A stretch of DNA of 64,000 nucleotides from Hoeflea marina (GTDB lineage Bacteria; Pseudomonadota; Alphaproteobacteria; Rhizobiales; Rhizobiaceae): assembly GCF_003182275.1 (NCBI RefSeq), contig NZ_QGTR01000001.1, positions 348,130 through 412,129 of the forward strand. Reading direction: 5' to 3'. Position numbers and translations under genes: made by a program. Position 1 is the stretch's first letter. Every line of letters starts with the position of its first letter. This document shows positions 37,677-47,270 of the stretch, piece after piece. The notes under the pieces are model-generated. The model worked only from the letters and a program-made list of their open reading frames with translations. It was not told the DNA's origin and did no database searches.

Positions 37677-40600
37677 TGGGTGGCTTGGTCCAGACTTTGA
37701 ACTTTGCTTTTACAGGTCGCTACGATGCAACCGACGGGAACGATACCATCGTGGCCCTCGGCTTCGCCGGCTACATCAATGCCGGCGCCGGCAACGATAT
37801 CGTCGATGTGGGGGCTGTCGAGGCGCGGATCTACACGGGATCTGGCAATGACGAGATCAGGGGCTCCGTGACGGTGCTCCACGTCGAGGACACCACGGGG
37901 GACCTCGGTCTCTACGGCCTGTTCGGATACGCGGATATTTCGAAGACCGGGGACGGGAGCATCCATTTCGGCGGCCTCGCGGGCGCGGTTTCGGTCAATC
38001 ACACGGGCGGCTACGGCGATATCCTCTACCAGGGCGCAGCTGCCTCCAACAACATTTATCGTTCGGGCATCCGCGGCAATGTCGACTTCTATGGCGCTGG
38101 TGGAGCAAACCATATTGAGAACAATGTATTATACGGTGGAATAACATTCCGTGGGGCCGGTGCCAGCAACGTTCTGATCCGCAATGGATACGCGGGCGGC
38201 ATCACCTTCCAGGGTGCTGGCGGATACAACCTGCTCAAGAGCACGGCTACCTTTGGCGATGTCACATTCGAGGGCGCCGGCGCCTACAACAGCATATCAA
38301 GTGAGGGTTATCAGGGTGAGGTCACCTTCATCGGCGCGGGCGCCTACAACGAGATCTACCACAGCACCACGATCGGCGGCACGTTTTTCCAGGGAGCGGG
38401 ATTCTACAACAGCGTTACTCACATTATGGTCGGGGGTGACGGAAAGACCGGCGGCCAGCTGACCTTTGTGGGCGGCGGCTCCTACAACAGGGTCATGCAC
38501 GGCGGCGTGGCCGGAAATACCTATTTCATTGGCGGCGGCGCCTACAATGAGGTGACCCAATCGACCGACTACGGCGACGTCGATTTTGCCGGAGCGGGCT
38601 TTTACAACAGCGTGACCAGCAACGGATATTCGGGCAATGTCACCTTCCGGGGCGGCGGCGGGGCGAATGTCATCGACCATGCGACTGCCTACGGCGACAC
38701 GCTGTTCGAGGGCGCGGGCGCTGCGAACATCGTGACGCGCACCGGCACGTCGGGCAACGTCACCTTCCGCGGCGCGGGCGCGGCGAATGTGATCACGCAT
38801 TCCACCGCTCAAGGCAACACTCGGTTCGAGGGCGCGGGCGCGGCGAACATCGTGACCCGCACCGGCACGTCGGGCAACGTCATCTTCCGCGGCGCAGGTT
38901 GGGCGAATGTCATCACCCATTCCACAGCGCAAGGCGACACGTTGTTCGAGGGCGCGGGCGCGGCGAATATTGTTACGCGTGCGGGCACGTCAGGCAACGT
39001 CATCTTCCGAGGCGCCGGCGCGGCGAATGTGATCACCCATCTGACGGACTCCGGAGACACATTGTTCGAGGGGGGTGGCATCGGCAATGCCGTGACGCGG
39101 ATCGGCACGTCGGGCAATCTGATCTTCCACGGGGCCGGCGCGGCGAATGTGATCACGCAGGCGGTGACGAATGGCGATCTCGATGTGGTGGCGCTTGGCG
39201 GCGGCAATTTGGTGACGCGGACAGGCGGCGGCAGCGGACACAGCCAGCTCGCGCTCGGCGGCGGCGCCAATGTGGCGACGATACTGGGCGGCGACAGTGT
39301 CGATGCGACCATGGTCGGTGGCTACAACGTGCTGACCACCGATGTCTCCGGTCTGACCAGCGCTGTTCTGGTCGGCGGATACAACGTCGCCACGGTCGCA
39401 GGCCAGGCCGATATCCAGGCTTTTGGCATCGGCAACGTGATCACCGCGGGCGGCACCGACAGCACGATCCGGGCCTATGGCGCGGCCAACATCATCGAGA
39501 CCAAGGGCAGCAACAACGACGTCCAGGCCTATGGCGGGTTTTCGATCATCACCCAGACGGATGACCCCGACGCCGTGTCCGACCCGTCAGCCGAGACCGC
39601 CGGCGGCGGCATCGCCAACCCGTTCCAGGGCATGGTCGATGCCTTGACCGGCTTCATCGACGCGGGCGTCTCCGGACTTGGCGACCTGATGAACGGCGAC
39701 ACCGGAGGCGGTTTCGCCGATGCCGGCGGCCTGACTGAGAGCCTCGGCATTGACGGACTCGACGCGGGGGAGGCGGCGGACGAGCCGGAGCTCTCGGATG
39801 CCGATCTCGCGGAGCTGGAGGGCGAGGGCTTCGATCTCGACGCCGAACTGGCCGCACGGGGGCGCACGCGCGCCGATCTGGCGAAGACCGGCGACGCCGA
39901 GGCGCCGAGCGAGCAGGACCCGGACGCGGACGCCATCCTGCAGTCCGCGATGAATGGCGGCCCGGACGGCCAGGCGGCTGCCAATCAGGCCGCCGCAGCC
40001 GGCACGCTTCCGGACATGGCGGCGCTGACAGCCCGTCATGCCGACACGCTCGCCAAGGCCGATACGACGCGAGACGAAGCCGTCGCGGAGCAAAGCGAGC
40101 TGTTGGCGGCCAGCACGGATGTGTCTGACGCCGACCCTGGGGCAAGCGAAGATGCATACAAAGCCACGCAAGAGGACTTCACAACCCAAGCGGGTGGCGG
40201 GACAAAGTTCATATTCGACGATTTCAATCGCTACATCGTCGGCGGTTTGGCGAACGTTCTTGATACAGGAGACGAAAACGACCAAGTCATCGCGATTGGT
40301 ATTGGCACAAACTGGCTGTCGACGGGCGGTGGCGACGACTTCATTTTTGCCGGAAGCATTCTTAATTTCGTTGATGCGGGCGAAGGAGATGACGTCGCGT
40401 TTCTTGTCGGAGGCATGAATATTTTCCGAGGCGGTGCTGGAAATGATACGGCAATCATGCTCGGTTCCCTCGGGAACGTTGCCCTGATGGGAGAGGGCGA
40501 GCGGGATATCGCCATCGAGCTGGGCTTGTTGAATTTCGCCACCAAGGACGGAAATGGCGATTTCTACGCGATCATGGCGGGCGGGGCGAATGTCGCCTAC

Positions 40601-43600
40601 CACGGCAATGCCATCGGCGACGATTCCGAGTCTGTGGGGAATTTCGTCGCGATCATGGGCGGCTACCTCAATGTCGCCCATCGGCAAGGCGACGGGTTGG
40701 CTGTCGGGATCATGGGCGGGAATATCAATTCCTTCTCCCAGAAAGGCGACGGCACGTTTGTCGCCGTGCTTCTGGGCAAGCTGAATGTGGCGACCAAGGT
40801 CGGCGATGGTGACGCGACCTTCGTCATGGGCGGGCAGCTCAACATCGCCACACGCGTCGGCGACAATGGGGTGTCCACCTTCGTCATGGGTGGCCAGGTC
40901 AATGTCGCGACGCTATCGGGCAACAGCGACGCCAATTTCTTCATGGTCGGCAAGCTGAACGTGGCCACCGTGGTTGGAAACGGCGAACTCTCTGGCGTGT
41001 TCCTCGGCCAGTACAACGTGGTCACCAAGGTCGGCAACGGACTGGTCGGGGTCGGCATGGCCGGCGTCGGCAATGTCCTGACGGTGGTCAACAGCGCGCA
41101 ATCGGACCTCTGGGCCGTGATGGCCGGACGTTACAATGTCGTCACCAAGGTCGGCGATGGCGCGATGTACGTCGTCGGGGCGTTGTCGACCGCCAATGTG
41201 GTGACGAATGTCGGCAACGGAGACCTGGTTTCAATCCTGTCCGGAACGGTGAACGTGGTCACCAAGGTGGGAGACGCGGATTTTGCCGTGATGGTCTCCA
41301 TGGGGAGCCTGAACGTCTCCACCCATGTCGGCAACGGCCTGACCGCCTTTGTCTCCTACGGAAAGGCCAATGTTGCCGTCAAGGTCGGCGATGGAACGGC
41401 GGTGAGCCTTCAGGCCGGCCAGGGCAATGTCACCATCCAAGACGGCTCGGGCATGCTGCTGGGACTCGGCGTCGCGTCGAGTTTCTTCGGTACGGATGTC
41501 GACGGCAAGAAGCGAGGCGAAGACCTCAAGGAAGAACTCGCGTTGGTCCCGGCCATTTTCGACAGGAAAGGGACTCCGAGCGACTTCCTGAGCTGGCTTA
41601 AGGAACAACTTAAAACATATCTCGGCGATTCGACGTCGACAACGCAAACCACCACGACCGGCACGGCCTCTCCCCAAGACGAGACGGCCTCCCCTCCGAG
41701 CGGGACTCCCTCAACGCCACCTGCAAAGAAAACGCCGTCGCTGAACACGCTCTTCACGGAACAACTCGAGTCTGTCCGGGCGTCGCTCAAAGACAAGGAA
41801 GCGATGAAAAAGGCCGTGACGCATGATGGGGAGGGGCAAGCGGCGGCAAATATCACAATCAAGGCCGGTGACGGCGATGTCGCCTTTGCACAGTTCGGAA
41901 CGACACGCCCCGCTCCGCCCGCGCCAGCGGCTACGACTTCGCCGGCGCCCCGTCTCGCGGATCAATTGGGCGGCGAGGCCGGTGAGGTCATTGAAAAGAA
42001 AGACAGCATAGCCAGCAGGTTGCTCAAGAGTATCGCCTTGGGCTCCTCCTACAACATTCTCGTGCAGGTCGGCGACGGCAAGACCTTCACCGCGCAACTC
42101 GGCGATGGCAATCTCGTGGTCAAGGTCGGTCATGGTCACGCGGGCTGGGATCTGGGGGCGGGGCCGGATGTCTTCAACGTCGCCTACGGCAACAACAATG
42201 TGGCCATCGAGGTCAACTACCACTCGATTTTCGACGGTGGCGATCTGCTTGGACATGTGGCCGCGGGCAACGGCGGCGCATATTCGACCTTCAGCGCGCA
42301 GGTCCTGTTCGGCGACAGGAACCTGGCCCTCAAGGTCGGCGACGGCCTGACCGTCCGGTTGCTGAAAGGCAGCGGCAACGTGGCCATCAAGGTCGGCCAC
42401 GGCAACGACGTCAGCATCGTCAAGGGCAACTTCAATCTCGTCGTGCGCTTCGGCAGCGTCGATCCGGCCATGGGCAGCCACAGTCTCAACTGGCTGGATG
42501 GTCTGAACGGCGGTGATGGTACGGAGACGTCGGTCACGGGCGACGCGGATATGACCTTCGCATGGCATGGGTTCCACGTCATGGCCGGGCGTCACAACGT
42601 CAATCTCGACTACGGCGTATCGAATGACATCTATTTTTCCTATGCAAAACCGCGCCGGCCTTCTCTCGACGTGAACACTGCAGGGTTTATTGGTCCGCGT
42701 AACCTTGAGGACACCGAGGGATTTATTGGTCCGCACACCAGAACTCCGAGCATGATGGAGAAAATATCAGGCATTGACCTGAGCTGGATGAGTCGGGCAA
42801 CGCTTGGCATACCCGTGCCAAGCCCGTCCCAATTTGCGTCGTTGGCCTTCCTGGGCTTCTCGCTGCCATCCTTGAGCGCGAAGAACATAGGCGATAAATA
42901 TACCAACGGTAATTTCGGCAAGCGGAACGCGGAGTCTCAGACCAATGCCACTGTGACGAAGTTTGGCAATTTACTTGGTTTGGAAAGTACTCCCAAAAAG
43001 GCCGTCGCGGACGAGACTGCCGATCCTGTTGAGCCTAAGAAAAAAGAGTCTGGCATCCAGAAAGGGTCGCAGACATCGCTGGAGAGCGGGCTGGACATTC
43101 GCCTGTCCATGTACGACATGAACAGGATCATGGTCGACAGCGCCAAGGATGGCGGCAACGTTGTCCTGGCCGGCCGGGGATCGGACGTGGTCTTTTCCAT
43201 CGGCAACGCCAACCTGGTTTTCGGCGACACCGCCATGAGCATCCTCGACATGTCGCTGGCCTCGTTCTTTCCGGCGATGGGTCAGGCGATTTCCCTCAAT
43301 GAACTGCTGGCCATGTTCCTTGTCAGTTCGGAAAAGAAAGACGGAAAATATCAGTATAACGCCGCCGGGGTAAAGGTGAAACGGGTCATGGATCCGATCC
43401 TGGCCTTCATCGACTATATCCAGACCTGGGGCGATATCGGCATCACGGTCCCCTACGACTCCTTCGGAGACTTCTTCAACATCAGCTACGATGCGAATGG
43501 CCTGCCGTCCGGAGAAGTTGACGGCAATCAGATCGCGGCCGATCTGGCGGGCATGTTCTGGTTCGACCTGACCCTGCCGTCCAGTCTCTTCGGAGGCGCC

Positions 43601-46600
43601 ATAGTGGCTGGAATAGGTACTGGCGTGAATTACGGCCTGAATCAAGGCGTGGGGGCTGGGGATCCGACCGAGTGGGCGTCCGGCTTCCTTGACCAGTCCG
43701 GCAGTCTGTTCAACGGCTGGGTGGAACTGGCCGCGGGTTCGAGTTCGTTGGACGACTTGACCATCAGCAGCGATCAATCCTTCGAGGAAGGCGACATATC
43801 CAGCCTGTTCACCGCGCAGGACGGCTATCCGGTCATTACCGCGGTGCCGAACCTGCCGTCCCTGATCAAGCTGTTCAGCGACTTCGGCAATATCGTTCAA
43901 TGGGGCGAAGGTGGCGCTGTGGACAATCTCGGCGAAATCCTCGTCGGTCTCCGTCCGCTCACCGAGGATGGCGACATCCTGATCGCCAAGGGCAACGCCA
44001 ACCTGCAGTTCGGCGGTCATGGCGACGATATCATCGCCTCGATGGGAGAGGTCAGCCGCGCTTTCGGCGGCGAGGGTGACGACATCCTGCTCAGCTTCGG
44101 AAAATACAGCTATCTGACCGGAAACAACGGCAATGACGCCATGTTTGCCTTTGGTGAATACAATGTCGTTCACGACATGAATGGCGACAACGCGATCTTT
44201 GTCTTCGGCAAGAAGAACGATATCCGTACGGGCGACGGAAACGACGTTGTCGTCGTCTACGGTGACAAGACAAAGGTCAGAATGGGCGGCGGGTTCAATT
44301 TCGGCATCGTCGTCGGAAACAAGAACTCGATCTACCTCTCCGGAGACAACATCATTTTCGCCATCGGCGGCGAGAACAATTACTATATTCTTGGCGGCCT
44401 GGGCAGCAAGAATCTCATCTACAATGTCGGCGCATCGGTGATCACGATCGCCCCCGGCGGGCTTGTCTACGCCCAGTTCAATGGCGGCCTGATCAACGGC
44501 AGCGCCGGGAAGGATTTCATCGGATTTGGCCGCGACTCATTGGGCGGGGTGCTGCGTGGCGATGGCGAGAATGTTGAGGCTGAAACATCGTCCTGGCACG
44601 GAAACGATACGATCGTCCTGCGCGGATTGGACACTTACGCATGGGGCGGCAAGGGCGGCACGAAGGACCAGGACGTGTTCATCGTCGGCTACGGCCTGAA
44701 GGATGGCGTCATTCAGGACGCGGGCGGCAGCAAGCTCGGCTTTGGAGACGAAACCGAGGACAAGATCGTCCTCGGCGAGCGGATCGGTGTCGCCGACTAC
44801 AGCGTCAGCGTGCTGGACGCGCCGGTGCAGTTCCAGCGCGTCGGCGATGACTTGCTGATCCTGATGCCGGACCATGTGATGTTCGAAAACGGAACCGCAC
44901 CCCTGGCCAAAGGGGAACTCAATTCGGTGACGGTCAAGGGGTATTTTTCCTGGGGTGGCGGCAATGCGGCGCAGATCGTTCTGTCGATTTGGGACAGCTA
45001 CTTCAATGGCCCCGACGGCGTGCTGGAAGAGTGGACAGCTGAATACGAAGCGGAAGCGGCGCTCGGGGCGGAGGCCATTCACACATACTCCGAGCACGAC
45101 TTCTCGGACTACACCTATCTGACCAGCGCGGGCGTCGCGGACCTCATCGCAAAGTATGAGACCGCCAAATCGAGCCATGCGGCATGGACCGACGCGGAGC
45201 TCTGGGCATCCGTCTGGAAGGACCTCTGGGACGCCGGCACAGGTAAATGGAAAGTCTCTGCAGATGGCACCGGGGTGAAGACCTCCGCGGCAGGCGAGGG
45301 GCTTTCCGATTTCAAGCTCGGGCAGGACAAGGGGCTGATGATTGCCGGCGGCGTCGCCTCGGACTTGCTGATCGGCACCCTTCTCGATGACGTTCTCGAG
45401 GGTCTGGACGGAGACGACGCCCTCGACGGCAATGCGGGGAACGACATCCTCTACGGCGGAAAGGGCAATGACAGGCTTTTCGGCCGGGAAGGCGACGACA
45501 CGCTCCACGGCGGAACGGGCAATGACACGCTCGATGGCGGCGAGGGGTCGGACACGGCAAGTTACGCCGATGCGACCGCAGCGGTTGTCGTCGATCTTCT
45601 TGCCAAGACCGCCACGGGAGGTGGCGGTACCGACACGATGGTCAGCATCGAGAACGCAACCGGCAGCGACTTTGACGATGTCATCTACGGCGATATGGCG
45701 GCCAACAAGCTGATCGGAGGCGACGGCGCGGATCAGCTGTTCGGGCGCGATGGAAACGACCAGATCTGGGGCGGTCGCGGCGACGATATCGTGACCGGCG
45801 CGACCGGCGACGATGAGTTGTATGGTGGCGACGGAAATGATCTGCTGCGCGGAGGCGTCGGTGACGACCTGCTCTTCGGCGATGCAGGCGACGACATACT
45901 CAATGGTGGGGCGGGAAACGACACCGCAAGTTTCGACGGCAGCACGCTGGCTGGCGGCGTGGTTGTCAGTCTGGTCACCGGGATCGCGACCAGTTCGTCG
46001 GGCACCGACACGCTGATCGATATCGAAAACATTGTCGGCACCGAGTTCGATGATCAACTCACAGGCGATGCGGGTGTCAATCTGCTGATGGGCGGCGACG
46101 GCGACGATCTGCTTGAAGGAGGACTGGGCAACGACAAGCTCGACGGTGGCCGGGGCAGCGATACCGCGAGCTACCACGGGGCAGGAACCGGTGTCACGGT
46201 CGATCTCGCCGCCGGCACCGCGACGGGCGGCGCCGGATCGGACACCTTGTCAGGAATCGAGAATGTCATCGGCAGCAGTTTCGACGATGTGCTGAAGGGC
46301 GATGGCAACAACAATGTGCTCGAGGGCGGTCGGGGAAATGACACGCTTGCGGGCGGCGGCGGCACGGATACCGCAAGCTACGTCCATGTCACGGGAGGGC
46401 TCGGCGTGACAGTTGATCTCGCCGCCGGTACTGCGACGGGCGGCGCCGGGTCTGACACCTTGTCCGGGATCGAAAACGTCACCGGCAGCAACTTCGACGA
46501 CGTGCTGACGGGCGACGACGGCAACAACGTGCTGGAAGGTGGTCTGGGCAATGACCGCCTGTCCGGCGGCGGCGGCATCGATACCGCCAGTTTCATCCAT

Positions 46601-47260
46601 GCCACGGCCAGTGTCGTCGTCGATCTGGGCGCGGTCGGCCAGGGCGGCATTGTGACCGCAAGGGTCGGCGCCAGCGAAGTCGACGAGTTGATCGGCATCG
46701 AGATGATTTACGGCGGCGGCTTCGGCGATACCTTGACGGGGGATGCCAACGGCAACCTGCTCGACGGCGCGGGCGGCAGCGATGTGTTGAACGGCGGCGC
46801 CGGCAATGATGTTCTGATCGGCGGCGCCGGAGACGACAGGATGTCGGGCGGCGCCGGCAGCGACATGTTCATGGTTTGGGCCGCGGACGGCAAGGACAGG
46901 ATCGCCTCCGACGGCGACGATGCTACCACCGACGTCGTCTCGTTCCAGGATGATCTGTCCTGGGAAGAACTGTGGTTCTCGAAGAGCGGCGACGACCTGC
47001 TGGTCGACATCCTGCGCGGCGACGGAAGCAGCAGCGTCACGCTGGACGGCTGGTATTCAGGCGGCGCGCCATCGGCGGCCGGTGTCGACGGGTTCCTGGC
47101 TGCGGACCTGCAGCTCTCCCGGGCAGGCGTTCAGCAACTGGTGACAGCCATGGCGGCCTGGAGCGCGAGCAACACCGGGGGAACCAATCTCGATCGGCTC
47201 TCGGCGCTGGAGCAGGACAACAATGTGGTCGCCGCCCTCGCGGCCTGGCAAGCCGCGTAG
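37676..47260 (+). CDS. rtxA: Giant MARTX-like RTX repeat protein
   Basis: A 3194-residue exported repeat protein. Order: 1-628, 20-residue glycine repeats of the form F-x-GAG-x-x-N; 628-842, acidic Ala-rich linker; 842-1260, MARTX B-type repeats (TKVGDG...G..N); 1260-1455, Pro/Thr/Ser-rich linker; 1455-1660, more B-type repeats; 1660-1857, linker with GFIGP twice and a short repeat patch; 1858-2098, non-repeat hydrophobic-rich region; 2098-2295, repeats; 2372-2440, a segment like the calcium-binding-related domain; 2561-3070, RTX nonapeptides (GGxGxD); 3070-3194, a second such segment (ELWFSKSGDDLLVDIL) and the secretion tail. There is no signal peptide and no cysteine. Export should be by the adjacent HlyB/HlyD pair after acylation by RtxC. 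No effector or cysteine protease domain is seen, so toxin, adhesin and surface-layer roles are all possible. ATG 37664, four codons upstream, is the alternative start. Confidence 0.9.
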   Translation: MGGLVQTLNFAFTGRYDATDGNDTIVALGFAGYINAGAGNDIVDVGAVEARIYTGSGNDEIRGSVTVLHVEDTTGDLGLYGLFGYADISKTGDGSIHFGGLAGAVSVNHTGGYGDILYQGAAASNNIYRSGIRGNVDFYGAGGANHIENNVLYGGITFRGAGASNVLIRNGYAGGITFQGAGGYNLLKSTATFGDVTFEGAGAYNSISSEGYQGEVTFIGAGAYNEIYHSTTIGGTFFQGAGFYNSVTHIMVGGDGKTGGQLTFVGGGSYNRVMHGGVAGNTYFIGGGAYNEVTQSTDYGDVDFAGAGFYNSVTSNGYSGNVTFRGGGGANVIDHATAYGDTLFEGAGAANIVTRTGTSGNVTFRGAGAANVITHSTAQGNTRFEGAGAANIVTRTGTSGNVIFRGAGWANVITHSTAQGDTLFEGAGAANIVTRAGTSGNVIFRGAGAANVITHLTDSGDTLFEGGGIGNAVTRIGTSGNLIFHGAGAANVITQAVTNGDLDVVALGGGNLVTRTGGGSGHSQLALGGGANVATILGGDSVDATMVGGYNVLTTDVSGLTSAVLVGGYNVATVAGQADIQAFGIGNVITAGGTDSTIRAYGAANIIETKGSNNDVQAYGGFSIITQTDDPDAVSDPSAETAGGGIANPFQGMVDALTGFIDAGVSGLGDLMNGDTGGGFADAGGLTESLGIDGLDAGEAADEPELSDADLAELEGEGFDLDAELAARGRTRADLAKTGDAEAPSEQDPDADAILQSAMNGGPDGQAAANQAAAAGTLPDMAALTARHADTLAKADTTRDEAVAEQSELLAASTDVSDADPGASEDAYKATQEDFTTQAGGGTKFIFDDFNRYIVGGLANVLDTGDENDQVIAIGIGTNWLSTGGGDDFIFAGSILNFVDAGEGDDVAFLVGGMNIFRGGAGNDTAIMLGSLGNVALMGEGERDIAIELGLLNFATKDGNGDFYAIMAGGANVAYHGNAIGDDSESVGNFVAIMGGYLNVAHRQGDGLAVGIMGGNINSFSQKGDGTFVAVLLGKLNVATKVGDGDATFVMGGQLNIATRVGDNGVSTFVMGGQVNVATLSGNSDANFFMVGKLNVATVVGNGELSGVFLGQYNVVTKVGNGLVGVGMAGVGNVLTVVNSAQSDLWAVMAGRYNVVTKVGDGAMYVVGALSTANVVTNVGNGDLVSILSGTVNVVTKVGDADFAVMVSMGSLNVSTHVGNGLTAFVSYGKANVAVKVGDGTAVSLQAGQGNVTIQDGSGMLLGLGVASSFFGTDVDGKKRGEDLKEELALVPAIFDRKGTPSDFLSWLKEQLKTYLGDSTSTTQTTTTGTASPQDETASPPSGTPSTPPAKKTPSLNTLFTEQLESVRASLKDKEAMKKAVTHDGEGQAAANITIKAGDGDVAFAQFGTTRPAPPAPAATTSPAPRLADQLGGEAGEVIEKKDSIASRLLKSIALGSSYNILVQVGDGKTFTAQLGDGNLVVKVGHGHAGWDLGAGPDVFNVAYGNNNVAIEVNYHSIFDGGDLLGHVAAGNGGAYSTFSAQVLFGDRNLALKVGDGLTVRLLKGSGNVAIKVGHGNDVSIVKGNFNLVVRFGSVDPAMGSHSLNWLDGLNGGDGTETSVTGDADMTFAWHGFHVMAGRHNVNLDYGVSNDIYFSYAKPRRPSLDVNTAGFIGPRNLEDTEGFIGPHTRTPSMMEKISGIDLSWMSRATLGIPVPSPSQFASLAFLGFSLPSLSAKNIGDKYTNGNFGKRNAESQTNATVTKFGNLLGLESTPKKAVADETADPVEPKKKESGIQKGSQTSLESGLDIRLSMYDMNRIMVDSAKDGGNVVLAGRGSDVVFSIGNANLVFGDTAMSILDMSLASFFPAMGQAISLNELLAMFLVSSEKKDGKYQYNAAGVKVKRVMDPILAFIDYIQTWGDIGITVPYDSFGDFFNISYDANGLPSGEVDGNQIAADLAGMFWFDLTLPSSLFGGAIVAGIGTGVNYGLNQGVGAGDPTEWASGFLDQSGSLFNGWVELAAGSSSLDDLTISSDQSFEEGDISSLFTAQDGYPVITAVPNLPSLIKLFSDFGNIVQWGEGGAVDNLGEILVGLRPLTEDGDILIAKGNANLQFGGHGDDIIASMGEVSRAFGGEGDDILLSFGKYSYLTGNNGNDAMFAFGEYNVVHDMNGDNAIFVFGKKNDIRTGDGNDVVVVYGDKTKVRMGGGFNFGIVVGNKNSIYLSGDNIIFAIGGENNYYILGGLGSKNLIYNVGASVITIAPGGLVYAQFNGGLINGSAGKDFIGFGRDSLGGVLRGDGENVEAETSSWHGNDTIVLRGLDTYAWGGKGGTKDQDVFIVGYGLKDGVIQDAGGSKLGFGDETEDKIVLGERIGVADYSVSVLDAPVQFQRVGDDLLILMPDHVMFENGTAPLAKGELNSVTVKGYFSWGGGNAAQIVLSIWDSYFNGPDGVLEEWTAEYEAEAALGAEAIHTYSEHDFSDYTYLTSAGVADLIAKYETAKSSHAAWTDAELWASVWKDLWDAGTGKWKVSADGTGVKTSAAGEGLSDFKLGQDKGLMIAGGVASDLLIGTLLDDVLEGLDGDDALDGNAGNDILYGGKGNDRLFGREGDDTLHGGTGNDTLDGGEGSDTASYADATAAVVVDLLAKTATGGGGTDTMVSIENATGSDFDDVIYGDMAANKLIGGDGADQLFGRDGNDQIWGGRGDDIVTGATGDDELYGGDGNDLLRGGVGDDLLFGDAGDDILNGGAGNDTASFDGSTLAGGVVVSLVTGIATSSSGTDTLIDIENIVGTEFDDQLTGDAGVNLLMGGDGDDLLEGGLGNDKLDGGRGSDTASYHGAGTGVTVDLAAGTATGGAGSDTLSGIENVIGSSFDDVLKGDGNNNVLEGGRGNDTLAGGGGTDTASYVHVTGGLGVTVDLAAGTATGGAGSDTLSGIENVTGSNFDDVLTGDDGNNVLEGGLGNDRLSGGGGIDTASFIHATASVVVDLGAVGQGGIVTARVGASEVDELIGIEMIYGGGFGDTLTGDANGNLLDGAGGSDVLNGGAGNDVLIGGAGDDRMSGGAGSDMFMVWAADGKDRIASDGDDATTDVVSFQDDLSWEELWFSKSGDDLLVDILRGDGSSSVTLDGWYSGGAPSAAGVDGFLAADLQLSRAGVQQLVTAMAAWSASNTGGTNLDRLSALEQDNNVVAALAAWQAA
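38588..39187 (+). repeat. Tandem 120-bp repeats within rtxA
   Basis: Five consecutive 120-base units starting at 38588, 38708, 38828, 38948 and 39068. Each encodes two 20-residue repeats (for example GAGAANIVTRTGTSGNV). The middle three are nearly identical at DNA level, showing recent duplication or gene conversion. Confidence 0.85.
45357..46890 (+). repeat. RTX nonapeptide modules in rtxA
   Basis: Arrays of GGxGxDxxx calcium-binding nonapeptides alternate with a non-nonapeptide spacer of the type VDLAAGTATGGAGSDTL...IEN...GS.FDD, about 70-100 residues per module and five spacers in total. Two modules (about 46190-46390 and 46400-46590) are also close at DNA level. Confidence 0.9.
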
Positions 47261-47270
47261 GGCCCGGCCA

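Noticed and set aside
38588-39187. Regular 120-bp spacing considered as a CRISPR-like array
   Set aside because: The units are coding, in frame, and contain no unique spacers; they are protein repeats of rtxA.
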